Of a stretch of DNA of 64,000 nucleotides, positions 51,394 to 59,163 are shown piece by piece (position 1 is the first letter of the stretch; every line of letters starts with the position of its first letter). The position numbers and the translations under genes are program-made. The stretch is from the NCBI RefSeq assembly GCF_023898865.1, contig NZ_JAGSOV010000079.1, positions 1-64,000 of the forward strand, given 5' to 3'. The stretch is from Pseudonocardia humida (GTDB lineage Bacteria; Actinomycetota; Actinomycetes; Mycobacteriales; Pseudonocardiaceae). The notes beneath the pieces are model-generated. The model was not told the DNA's origin and did no database searches. It saw only the letters and a list, made by a program, of their open reading frames with translations.

Positions 51394-52446
51394 ATGCGCC
51401 TTGCGGTCATTCCCGGCGACGGCATCGGGCCGGAGGTCATCGACGAGGCGCTGAAGGTCCTCGCCGAGGTCTCTCCCGGAGCGGAGACCACCACCTACGA
51501 TCTCGGGGCCGCGCGCTGGCACTCGACCGGCGAACTGCTGCCGGAGTCCGTGCTGACCGAGCTGCGCCAGCACGACGCGATCCTGCTCGGCGCCGTCGGC
51601 GACCCGTCGGTGCCCAGCGGCATCCTGGAGCGCGGACTGCTGCTGCGGCTGCGCTTCGAGCTCGACCACCACGTCAACCTGCGCCCCGCCCGGCTCTACC
51701 CGGGCGTCCGCGGCCCGCTGACCGGGCAGAACGAGATCGACATGGTCGTCGTGCGGGAGGGCACCGAGGGCCCCTACGTCGGCACCGGCGGCCTGCTCCG
51801 CCAGGACACCCCGCACGAGATCGCCACCGAGGTCAGCGTCAACACCGCCTTCGGCGTCGAGCGGGTCGTGCGCGACGCGTTCAACCGCGCCGAGCGGCGC
51901 CCCCGCAAGCACCTCACGCTCGTGCACAAGACCAACGTGCTCACCTACTCCGGGCGGCTGTGGTCGCGCCTGGTGGAGGAGGTCTCCCTGGAGCACCCCG
52001 AGGTCTCGGTCGCCTACCAGCACATCGACGCCACGACCATCCACATGGTCACCGACCCCGGACGCTTCGACGTCATCGTCACCGACAACCTGTTCGGCGA
52101 CATCCTCACCGACCTCGCCGCCGCCGTGACCGGCGGGATCGGCCTGGCCGCCAGCGGCAACCTCGACGTCAGCCGGAAGAACCCCAGCATGTTCGAGCCG
52201 GTGCACGGCAGCGCGCCCGACATCGCCGGCCAGGGCATCGCCGACCCCACCGCCGCGGTTCTGTCGGTGGCCCTGCTCCTCGACCACCTCGGCGACCGCG
52301 CCTCCGCCGGCCGGATCGAGGCCGCGGTCGCGTTCGACCTGGCCACCCGGGACCACGCCGCCACCGGCCACACCCAGTCCATCGGCGACCGCCTGGCCGC
52401 CCTGGTCAGCGCCCACGCCAACTCGCCCACCCCCTCCACCGCCTGA
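51394..52446 (+). CDS. leuB: 3-isopropylmalate dehydrogenase
   Basis: A 350-residue LeuB for leucine synthesis. It starts MRLAVIPGDGIGPEVIDEAL. Substrate arginines are in LLLRLRFELDHHVNLRPARL, ENTEGPY-type VVREGTEGPYVG is present, and the metal/NAD aspartates are in VIVTDNLFGDILTDLAAAVT. VHGSAPDIAGQGIADPTAAV is the NAD loop. Length normal. ATG 51394 has GAGAGAGG upstream. Convergent with the AbiEi-like gene, with a family B hairpin between. Confidence 0.96.
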   Translation: MRLAVIPGDGIGPEVIDEALKVLAEVSPGAETTTYDLGAARWHSTGELLPESVLTELRQHDAILLGAVGDPSVPSGILERGLLLRLRFELDHHVNLRPARLYPGVRGPLTGQNEIDMVVVREGTEGPYVGTGGLLRQDTPHEIATEVSVNTAFGVERVVRDAFNRAERRPRKHLTLVHKTNVLTYSGRLWSRLVEEVSLEHPEVSVAYQHIDATTIHMVTDPGRFDVIVTDNLFGDILTDLAAAVTGGIGLAASGNLDVSRKNPSMFEPVHGSAPDIAGQGIADPTAAVLSVALLLDHLGDRASAGRIEAAVAFDLATRDHAATGHTQSIGDRLAALVSAHANSPTPSTA

Positions 52447-52496
52447 CCCCTCCCGCCCCGCACCCGCGGCGCTCGCTCGCACAACCGCCAACCCGA

Positions 52497-52553
52497 ATGT
52501 CAGGAAAGCCACCATCAGGACCTCTAGCGTCCTGATGGTGGCTTTCCTGACAT
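52497..52553. repeat. Family B hairpin, copy 4
   Basis: Perfect 25-bp stem starting ATGTCAGGAAAGCCACCATC, loop CTCTAGC, between convergent leuB and the AbiEi-like gene. Nearly identical to copy 5 on the other side of that gene. Confidence 0.93.
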
Positions 52554-52602
52554 CGATCGCGGGGTTCGCAGCGCCCGTGGAGGGGCCGGTGGGGCCTGGA
52601 GG

Positions 52603-53568
52603 CTAGGAGCGCGCGGGTGTCGCTCTGAGAGGTGGCCGGGGACGGGCCCTGGCCTGCTCGTAGGTCGCGCGCAGGACAGCCGCGACCGCTTCCGGCTCGC
52701 GGAGCACCCGGTTGGGCTTGGTCGCGGTGTAGACGGCGCCGGCTGCCGTGAAGCCCGCTGCGCGGCGCACCGTCCGATCGTGGTCGGATGGGCTCAGGTG
52801 CCATTCGGTGGATTCGATCTCCCACACCATCGCCACATCGTCGACCCAGCAGTCGGCGATCCCGAGGAACTCGCCGTCGGCGGTCCTGATCTCGGCGTTC
52901 CACCAGGGCTCCGGCAGACCCGCTGATCGCCAGAGCCGCTGCGCGGCCCGTTCCGCGGCGGATCGGATACCTTCACCCATGTCAGCGAGCACCCGTCGGG
53001 GCACCGCAGTGCCCCGACGTGAACCGGCTTCGAGTTCAGCTCCCAGCTCCGCGACGGTGCACCTGCCGCGCTGGACCGGCTCGGACAACAGCTCCACGAC
53101 GTCGGAGCCGGACCGCAGCCGGCGCACCGCGTCGATGCAAGCGCGGGGCAGCGGCGCCAGCGGGATCCCGCCCTTGCTGATCGGGGCCGGTAGCCGCTCG
53201 GTCCGCTGGACCTGCACGAACCCCACTGACCGGACCTGCCGGTGGTGCGGGACGAGCACCTCGAGCTCGTCGTGGAGCCGACTCGGGCTGCGTCGCATCC
53301 CGTGGCGCCGGCACGCCTCCACGCCGGTGATCACCGAATCCGCTCCGCACAGCAGCAGCGCCGCGAAGACCAGCTGATCGCGGGTCGGGGTCCCGGTGAA
53401 GAGCAGCACGATCCCGGGGAGGATCCGCTGCCATGGCCCTCCGTCCAGGCAGCGACGGTAGACGGTTCGTTCGGTGAACCCGAACATCGCCAACTGCCGC
53501 GCTGTGGCGACCCCGGTCGGGAACGCCCTGCGCAACTCACCGTGCCGCTCCCCGAGAACGCGCGTCAT
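52603..53568 (-). CDS. AbiEi-like N-terminal domain with DUF559/VSR-like nuclease C-terminus
   Basis: A 321-residue protein. Residues 1-60 (FPTGVATARQLAMFGFTERT, YRRCLDGGPWQRILPGIVLL) are the winged-helix of AbiEi-type antitoxins. The middle (DAVRRLRSGSDVVELLSEPV) is the usual linker. The C-terminal 110 residues look like a DUF559/very-short-patch-repair nuclease: E205, D239 (GIADCW), E250 and E252 (VWEIES), then H257/D262/R265. No AbiEii toxin gene is adjacent. It is flanked by two near-identical family B hairpins 1.1 kb apart. Function unproven; abortive-infection or DNA-cleaving roles are inference. Confidence 0.75.
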   Translation of the reverse strand: MTRVLGERHGELRRAFPTGVATARQLAMFGFTERTVYRRCLDGGPWQRILPGIVLLFTGTPTRDQLVFAALLLCGADSVITGVEACRRHGMRRSPSRLHDELEVLVPHHRQVRSVGFVQVQRTERLPAPISKGGIPLAPLPRACIDAVRRLRSGSDVVELLSEPVQRGRCTVAELGAELEAGSRRGTAVPRRVLADMGEGIRSAAERAAQRLWRSAGLPEPWWNAEIRTADGEFLGIADCWVDDVAMVWEIESTEWHLSPSDHDRTVRRAAGFTAAGAVYTATKPNRVLREPEAVAAVLRATYEQARARPRPPLRATPARS

Positions 53569-53622
53569 GGCCCAGCATGTTGAGCCATCCCGACCCCTGT
53601 CGTGGGCGGATCCACCAAACCC

Positions 53623-53679
53623 ATGTCAGGAAAGCCACCATCAGGACGCCAGAGGTCCTGATGGTGGCTTTCCTGACAT
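53623..53679. repeat. Family B hairpin, copy 5
   Basis: Perfect 25-bp stem starting ATGTCAGGAAAGCCACCATC, loop GCCAGAG, in the gap between the AbiEi-like gene start (53568) and the EthD gene stop (53750). Confidence 0.93.
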
Positions 53680-53749
53680 TCGGGTGAGTGGGGGCGCCCC
53701 CGTGGGAGGGGCGGCGAGGGACGGGAAGGGGGAAGGGGAGGAGGGGCGG

Positions 53750-54061
53750 TCAGGTGGCGAGGGTGGCGGAGCCGGAGAGCATGGTGGCGCCGTTGGTGGC
53801 GAAGTTCGCCACGTCGCCGGTGGCGGCGGCACCCTCGGGGCTGGTCACGGCGGCGCCGAAGGCGGCCTCGTCGTCCCACTCGAGCACGGCGATGAGGTGG
53901 TAGGCGGGCTTGCTGCCGTCGGGGCCGGGGGCCGGGTGGGAGACGGAGTAGCGGCGCAGCCCGGGCATCTTCGACGCCAGGGGGATGTGGACCTCGTTGT
54001 AGTGCTTGTCGAACGCGGCGGCGTCGTCGGGGTGGTGGTAGAGCACGGTGAGCTGGTACAC
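53750..54061 (-). CDS. EthD-family ferredoxin-like protein
   Basis: A 103-residue dimeric alpha/beta barrel protein: YQLTVLYHHPDDAAAFDKHY, then NEVHIPLASKMPGLRRYSVS and YHLIAVLEWDDEAAFGAAVT. EthD proteins assist ether or aromatic degradation in some bacteria; in others they are uncharacterised. I choose the GTG at 54061, with GGAGGG six bases upstream, over a GTG at 54067. It is divergent from the cimA leader. Confidence 0.85.
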   Translation of the reverse strand: MYQLTVLYHHPDDAAAFDKHYNEVHIPLASKMPGLRRYSVSHPAPGPDGSKPAYHLIAVLEWDDEAAFGAAVTSPEGAAATGDVANFATNGATMLSGSATLAT

Positions 54062-54133
54062 GGGCACCCTCCGGTTGCGGGCCCGCGGGCGCCGGTGCCC
54101 GCGGACTCCGGGTCCATGCCTAGTGGATCGGAA

Positions 54134-54151
54134 ACGGTCTGAACAGACCGT
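54134..54151. promoter_or_regulatory. Palindrome in the EthD/cimA gap
   Basis: ACGGTCTG-AA-CAGACCGT, an 18-bp site with perfect 8-bp arms, 58 bases upstream of the cimA leader peptide. A dimeric regulator could bind here; which gene it serves is open. Confidence 0.45.
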
Positions 54152-54208
54152 CCCACTTCCTGGGAGGCCGGTGTGACAGCGTGGGAACGTCCGTGCAACA
54201 CTCGGGGC

Positions 54209-54253
54209 GTGCAGCACCTCTGCGTGATCATTATCGACGAGCGCGTCGGCTAA
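54209..54253 (+). CDS. cimA leader peptide (Ile/Val/Leu attenuation)
   Basis: A 14-residue frame from GTG 54209: MQHLCVIIIDERVG. Six of 14 residues are Leu, Val or Ile, with three consecutive Ile codons (ATC ATT ATC). The last codons form the left arm (GCGCGTCGGC, 54241-54250) of a perfect 10-bp hairpin whose right arm (GCCGACGCGC, 54265-54274) directly abuts the terminator. Stalling on Ile codons would free the right arm. The arm sequence resembles that of the ilvB leader. Confidence 0.75.
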   Translation: MQHLCVIIIDERVG

Positions 54254-54274
54254 CCAGCACCACGGCCGACGCGC

Positions 54275-54305
54275 AGACCTCTCGCACCCGCGAGGGGTCT
54301 TTTTT
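54275..54305 (+). terminator. cimA attenuator terminator
   Basis: AGACCTCTCG and CGAGGGGTCT form a fully paired 10-bp stem (one G-U) with loop CACCCG, followed by six T (54300-54305). It lies 40 bases before the cimA ATG. Confidence 0.85.
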
Positions 54306-54344
54306 GTTGCCCGATCACGCCCCACCACACCAGGAGCACCCCCG

Positions 54345-55973
54345 ATGAGCCGTACCGAACCGGCCGGAACCCCGCTCGGCGACGCCTTCCACGTCTACGA
54401 CACGACGTTGCGGGACGGTGCGCAGAGCGAGGGCATCAGCTACTCGGTGGCCGACAAGCTGGCGGTCGCGCGGCAGCTGGACGCGCTCGGGGTGGGGTTC
54501 ATCGAGGGCGGGTGGCCGGGGGCGCTGCCCAAGGACACCGAGTTCTTCGCGCGGGCGGCGGCGGGGGAGCTGGAGCTGCGGCACGCGGCGCTGGTGGCGT
54601 TCGGCTCGACCCGCAAGGCGGGGGTCGCGGTCCAGGACGACGCGCAGGTCCGGGCGCTGCTGGACAGCGCGGCGCCGGTGGTGACGCTGGTGGCGAAGTC
54701 CGACCGGCGCCACATCGAGCGGGCGCTGCGCACCGACGTCGACGAGAACTGCGCGATGGTCGCCGACACGGTCGCCTTCCTGCGCGCGGAGGGCCGGCGG
54801 GTGTTCCTGGACGCCGAGCACTTCTTCGACGGCTACAGGTTCGACCCGGACACGGCGCTGCGGGTGCTGGACGCGGCCGTCACGGCGGGCGCGGACGTCG
54901 CCGTGCTCTGCGACACCAACGGCGGGATGCTGCCGCTGGGGATCGCGGAGGTGGTCGGTGACGTGGCCGCCCGCACCGGGTTCCGCCTGGGCATCCACTG
55001 CCAGGACGACACGTCCTCGGCGGTCGCCAACTCGGTGACCGCCGTCCAGGCCGGCGCCACGCACGTGCAGTGCACCGCCAACGGCTACGGCGAGCGGACC
55101 GGCAACGCCGATCTGTTCGCCGTCGTCGGCAACCTGGTGACCAAGCTGGGCAAGCCCGTCCTACCGGACGGCGCGCTCGGCGAGCTGACCCGCACCTCGC
55201 ACGCGTTGGCCGAGCTGGCCAACCTCGCCCCGAACACCCATCAGGCATACGTCGGGACGTCAGCGTTCGCCCACAAGGCGGGCCTGCACGCGAGTGCGAT
55301 CAAGGTGGACCCGGAGCTCTACAACCACATGAACCCCGTGGACGTGGGCAACGGGCAGCGGGTGCTGGTCACGGAGATGGCCGGCCGGGCCAGCGTCGAG
55401 CTCAAGGGGACCGAGCTCGGGCTGGACCTGGCCGGCCGTCCGGACGCCGTGTCGTCGGTGGTGGCGACGGTGAAGGAGCGGGAGGCGCACGGCTGGTCGT
55501 TCGAGGCCGCCGACGCCTCGCTGGAGCTGCTCATGCGCGGCGCGCTCGGCGAGGGCGGGCAGGCGCCGTTCGCCGTGGAGTCCTACCGGGTGATCGTCGA
55601 GCACCGGCCGGACGGCGGGCTCGTCGCCGAGGCGACCGTGCGGATCCTGCACGAGGGCGAGCGGCTCATCGCGACCGCCGAGGGCAACGGCCCGGTCAAC
55701 GCGCTCGACGCGGCGCTGCGCAAGGCGCTGACGCCGTCGTGCCCGTGGCTGGAGCACGTCGAGCTGGCCGACTACAAGGTCCGGATCCTCAACCGCGGCG
55801 GCGACGAGGGCCACGGCACGGACGCGGTGACCCGCGTGCTGCTGCAGGCCACCGACGGCGCCGGCTCGTGGACGACGATCGGGGTGCACGGCAACATCGT
55901 CGAGGCGTCCTGGCTGGCGCTGGTCGACATGCTGGCCTACGCGGCCACCCGCCGCCAGCCCGCCCCGGCCTGA
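54345..55973 (+). CDS. cimA: Citramalate synthase
   Basis: A 542-residue LeuA-like enzyme that makes citramalate from pyruvate and acetyl-CoA for isoleucine. VYDTTLRDGAQSEGISYSVA is the HMGL-like start. The metal His pair is in LGIHCQDDTSSAVANSVTAV and QCTANGYGERTGN supplies Asn. A LeuA-type C-terminal allosteric domain (from about residue 400) includes VEHRPDGGLVAEATVRI. Distinguishing citramalate from homocitrate or isopropylmalate synthase rests on length and the GGWPGALPKD segment. The leader peptide with three Ile codons agrees with a role in isoleucine synthesis. Confidence 0.9.
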   Translation: MSRTEPAGTPLGDAFHVYDTTLRDGAQSEGISYSVADKLAVARQLDALGVGFIEGGWPGALPKDTEFFARAAAGELELRHAALVAFGSTRKAGVAVQDDAQVRALLDSAAPVVTLVAKSDRRHIERALRTDVDENCAMVADTVAFLRAEGRRVFLDAEHFFDGYRFDPDTALRVLDAAVTAGADVAVLCDTNGGMLPLGIAEVVGDVAARTGFRLGIHCQDDTSSAVANSVTAVQAGATHVQCTANGYGERTGNADLFAVVGNLVTKLGKPVLPDGALGELTRTSHALAELANLAPNTHQAYVGTSAFAHKAGLHASAIKVDPELYNHMNPVDVGNGQRVLVTEMAGRASVELKGTELGLDLAGRPDAVSSVVATVKEREAHGWSFEAADASLELLMRGALGEGGQAPFAVESYRVIVEHRPDGGLVAEATVRILHEGERLIATAEGNGPVNALDAALRKALTPSCPWLEHVELADYKVRILNRGGDEGHGTDAVTRVLLQATDGAGSWTTIGVHGNIVEASWLALVDMLAYAATRRQPAPA

Positions 55974-55983
55974 CCGGAGCCCG

Positions 55984-56610
55984 TCAGGTGGGGGGGATCA
56001 GGAGGTCGGTGAGGGCGTCGACGACGTCGTCGGTGGGTTCCTCGCCGCGCATCCGGCGCAGCAGCAGGGTACCCAGGGCGACGTCGAGCAGCAGGGGCAC
56101 GTCGACGTCGTGCGGGAGGTCGCGGCGGGCGGCCGCGGCCAGCAGGACGGCGGCGTCGGCGGCCCGGCGCGGGCCCAGCAGTGCGGCCAGCCGCTGGGCG
56201 GCGTCGGGGTCGCGGCGGGCCTCGGCGGCCAGCGCGGGCAGGGCGTCGGCCATGGTGGCGGCGGTGTCGGTGTGCGCCAGGCGGGCCACCACGGCGCGGA
56301 CGTCGCGGCGGGTCTCGCCGCTGATGGCGACCTCGACGGTCGGCAGGGTGTCGGCGATGGCGTCGATGACGAGCGCGGCCTTGGTCGGCCACCAGCGGTA
56401 GACCGTGGTCTTGCCGACGCCTGCGCGCGCGGCGACCGCCTCCATGGTCAGGCTCTGGTAGCCGACCTCGGGCAGCAGCGCCGTCACCGCGGCCAGCACG
56501 GCCGAGCGGGCGCGCTCGCTGCGCGGGCGGCCCGGGCCGCCGGTCGGCGCCGGCCGTCGGGGACCGTGCGTCGCCGGGGCGCGCCCGTTCGGGCCGCCGG
56601 TGCTGTCCAC
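55984..56610 (-). CDS. TetR-family transcriptional regulator
   Basis: A 208-residue repressor. The helix-turn-helix is MEAVAARAGVGKTTVYRWWP near residue 55, preceded by a Pro/Arg-rich tail of about 28 residues. The C-terminal ligand domain is Ala/Leu/Arg-rich. GTG start at 56610. A 12-bp palindrome lies 14 bases upstream of it, likely for autoregulation. Divergent from the glycan operon at 56894, which it might also control. Convergent with cimA, with 10 bases between the stops. Confidence 0.85.
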   Translation of the reverse strand: MDSTGGPNGRAPATHGPRRPAPTGGPGRPRSERARSAVLAAVTALLPEVGYQSLTMEAVAARAGVGKTTVYRWWPTKAALVIDAIADTLPTVEVAISGETRRDVRAVVARLAHTDTAATMADALPALAAEARRDPDAAQRLAALLGPRRAADAAVLLAAAARRDLPHDVDVPLLLDVALGTLLLRRMRGEEPTDDVVDALTDLLIPPT

Positions 56611-56623
56611 CCGGACCTCGTTT

Positions 56624-56635
56624 CGCTACGTAGCG
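56624..56635. promoter_or_regulatory. Palindrome at the TetR gene start
   Basis: CGCTACGTAGCG is self-complementary and sits 14 bases upstream of the TetR start codon, the usual place for an autoregulatory operator. Confidence 0.5.
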
Positions 56636-56810
56636 TGTCGTGATGCGTGCTCACGTCGCACCATGGTTCCGGCGGGCGACGGGCTTCGTATGCACACACC
56701 GTAGCTGACGCCCGGGTGTTCCTCGCTCTGACGAGCGCTCGATCACAGCAGCGAGCACCAACAGCGCTAGATTCGTCACTCAGTGTCATGCCAGTGTCGC
56801 CCAGATCACG

Positions 56811-56828
56811 ATACGCACCGTTGCGTAT
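56811..56828. promoter_or_regulatory. Palindrome upstream of the glycan operon
   Basis: ATACGCA-CCGT-TGCGTAT, 18 bp with perfect 7-bp arms, in an AT-richer stretch 66 bases before the first gene. Probable operator or part of the promoter region. Confidence 0.5.
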
Positions 56829-56893
56829 TGCTCCGAACAGGGCAATAGTTGAACTGCCCAACAAACCAGCGATCATTTGCGGAAGGTGACCAC

Positions 56894-57640
56894 ATGGCGG
56901 TCGCGGAAGAAGGACCGGCTCCGGGGGGCGCGGCGGACCTCGACGTCGTCATCCCCGCCTACAACGAGTCGGCGCGGCTGCCGCAGACCCTGCGGGAGAC
57001 CGTCCCGTTCCTGGCCGAGCTGCCATGGCGCACCCGCGTGATCGTGGTCGACAACGGCAGCGTGGACGGCACCGCGGCGGCCGCCGTCGACGCCGCCCGG
57101 CAGGTCGACCACCGGGTCACCGTGGACGTCATCGGCTGCTCGCGCCCCGGTAAGGGCGCCGCGGTCCGGCGCGGGATCCTGGCCGGGCGCGCCCCCCTGG
57201 TCGGCTTCTTCGACGCCGACCTGGCCACCCCGCTGCAGACGCTGCCCACCGCCGTCGCCGCGCTGCGCGACGGCGCCGCCGCGGTGATCGCCTCCCGGCA
57301 CGTGCCCGGCGCCAGCTTCGTGCACGCCCAGCCCTTCACCCGCCGCCTCGGCGGCCACGTGTTCCGCGCGCTGTCCGGCTCGCTGGTCCACGGCGTGGCC
57401 GACACCCAGTGCGGCTTCAAGTTCTTCCAGCGCGCCGCCGTGCGCGCGGCCCTGGTCCGCACGCGGACCACCGGTTTCGCCTTCGACGTCGAGCTGCTGG
57501 CCCGCATCCAGCGCGACGGCGGTGAGGTCGTCGAGCTCCCCGTGGCCTGGACCGACCGGGCCGGCTCGACCTTCCACCCCGTCCGCGACGGGGTCGCCAG
57601 CTACAAGGCCGTCCTGGCCCTGCACGGAGGTGTCCGATGA
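56894..57640 (+). CDS. GT2 glycosyltransferase, dolichyl-phosphate sugar synthase-like
   Basis: A 248-residue GT-A enzyme. LDVVIPAYNESARLPQTLRE opens the fold, VDNGSVDGTAAAAVDA follows, and GFFDADLATPLQTLPTAVAA holds the DxD metal site. DTQCGFKFFQRAAVRAALVR and AFDVELLARIQRDGGEVVEL are typical of polyprenyl-phosphate sugar synthases. No membrane segment, so cytosolic. It probably loads a polyprenyl-phosphate with a sugar for the GT39-like enzyme of the same operon. ATG 56894 with GGAAGGTG upstream; the stop overlaps the next gene. Confidence 0.85.
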   Translation: MAVAEEGPAPGGAADLDVVIPAYNESARLPQTLRETVPFLAELPWRTRVIVVDNGSVDGTAAAAVDAARQVDHRVTVDVIGCSRPGKGAAVRRGILAGRAPLVGFFDADLATPLQTLPTAVAALRDGAAAVIASRHVPGASFVHAQPFTRRLGGHVFRALSGSLVHGVADTQCGFKFFQRAAVRAALVRTRTTGFAFDVELLARIQRDGGEVVELPVAWTDRAGSTFHPVRDGVASYKAVLALHGGVR

Positions 57641-59163
57641 CCGAGCTCGCCCGTCCGACCACGCTCCTCGCGATCGTCCCCACCACCCACGCCGACGCCC
57701 AGCCCCCGACGCGCGCGGTCGAGCCCACCACCCCCACCACGCTGAGCCGGCTGGCCGGGCGCCGCATCCTGGTCCTGAACTGGCGCGACGTGCACCACCC
57801 GCAGGCCGGCGGCGCCGAGCAGTACATGCACCGCATCGCCCGCCGCTGGGCCGCCGCGGGCGCCGAGGTCACGTGGCTGACCGCCGCCGTGCCGGGCCGC
57901 CCGGCCCGCGAGGTCGTCGACGGGGTGACGGTGCTGCGGGCCGGTGGGGCGCTGAGCATCTACCCGCGGGTCGCGCTGTCGCTGCTGCGCCGCAAGGTGG
58001 GCCCGGTCGACCACGTCGTGGACTGCCAGAACGGCATCCCGTTCTTCAGCCCGCTGTTCGTCGGGGCGGGCGTGCCGGTCGTGCAGGTCGTGCACCACAT
58101 CCACCAGGAGCAGTTCAGCACCCGGTTCGGGCCGGTCATGGCGGCCGTCGGGCGGTTCATGGAGGGCCCGGTCAGCCGCTCGGTCTACCGCGGGCGCCCG
58201 ATCGTCGCGGTCTCGCCGTCGACCCGGGAGGGCGTGCGGCGCCGGCTGCGCCTGCGCGGCCCGATCCACGTGGTGCCCAACGGCATCGACACGACCCCGC
58301 CGATCCGCTCCCCGCGCGACCCCGAGCCGACGATCGCCGTGGTCAGCAGGCTCGTCCCGCACAAGCGCGTCGACCTGCTGCTGGGCCAGCTGGTGCCGGT
58401 GGCCGCGGCGATCCCGCGGCTGCGCGTCGACATCGTCGGCGACGGCCCGGAGCGCGCCCGGCTGCAGGGCCTGGCCGCCGAGCTCGGCCTCGGCGACGTC
58501 GTCACCTTCCACGGCTTCCAACCCGACCACGCCCGCGACGAGCTGCTCGAGCGCGCCTGGCTGACCACCAGCACCTCCGACGCCGAGGGCTGGGGTCTGT
58601 CGATCATGGAGGCCGCCGCGCACGGCGTGCCGACGGTCGCCCTGGACGTCCCCGGCGTGCGCGACTCGGTGGTCCCCGGGCGCACCGGCTGGCTGGTCCC
58701 GCGGGCCACCGCGTTCGGCGACGCGCTGGTGGACGCGCTGCACGAGCTGGCCGACGACGCCCGTGCCCGCGAGCTGACCGCGGCCTGCCAGGCCTGGGCG
58801 CGCTCGTTCGGCTGGGACCGCAGCGCCGAGCTGCTGGCCGGCGTGCTGCTGGGCTCGGCCACCCACGCCGAGGACACCCGGGGCGCCCGCGCCGACATCG
58901 GTGTCGTCGCCGACGTGCGCCGCCCGCGCGGCTGGTCGTCGGCCAGCTGGACGCTGCGCCCGACCGACCAGGTCAGCGCGCACGGCGACCGGGTCTCGCT
59001 GCTGCTCACCGGCTGCGACGAGGTCGACGCGGGCGAGGTGCTGCGCAGGCTCGGCGTCACCGACGCCCGGGTCCGCCTGGCCGACCGCTTCGACCTGCTC
59101 GTCGGCCCGTCCGGCATGCCGGACGCGGTGCGCCCGGCCCCGTCGCGGCGGGAGGCGGGGTGA
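57637..59163 (+). CDS. GT4 glycosyltransferase with C-terminal extension
   Basis: A 508-residue GT-B enzyme. After a 45-residue leader, RRILVLNWRDVHHPQAGGAE opens the acceptor domain. HVVPNGIDTTPPIRSPRDPE, VSRLVPHKRVDLLLGQLVPV and TSDAEGWGLSIMEAAAHGVP (E-x7-E) form the donor domain. The last 110 residues, with RPRGWSSASWTLRPTDQVSA, form an additional domain of unknown role that may interact with partners. Overlaps the GT2 gene and the flippase gene by 4 bases at each end, so translation is coupled. Donor sugar unknown. Confidence 0.85.
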   Translation: MTELARPTTLLAIVPTTHADAQPPTRAVEPTTPTTLSRLAGRRILVLNWRDVHHPQAGGAEQYMHRIARRWAAAGAEVTWLTAAVPGRPAREVVDGVTVLRAGGALSIYPRVALSLLRRKVGPVDHVVDCQNGIPFFSPLFVGAGVPVVQVVHHIHQEQFSTRFGPVMAAVGRFMEGPVSRSVYRGRPIVAVSPSTREGVRRRLRLRGPIHVVPNGIDTTPPIRSPRDPEPTIAVVSRLVPHKRVDLLLGQLVPVAAAIPRLRVDIVGDGPERARLQGLAAELGLGDVVTFHGFQPDHARDELLERAWLTTSTSDAEGWGLSIMEAAAHGVPTVALDVPGVRDSVVPGRTGWLVPRATAFGDALVDALHELADDARARELTAACQAWARSFGWDRSAELLAGVLLGSATHAEDTRGARADIGVVADVRRPRGWSSASWTLRPTDQVSAHGDRVSLLLTGCDEVDAGEVLRRLGVTDARVRLADRFDLLVGPSGMPDAVRPAPSRREAG

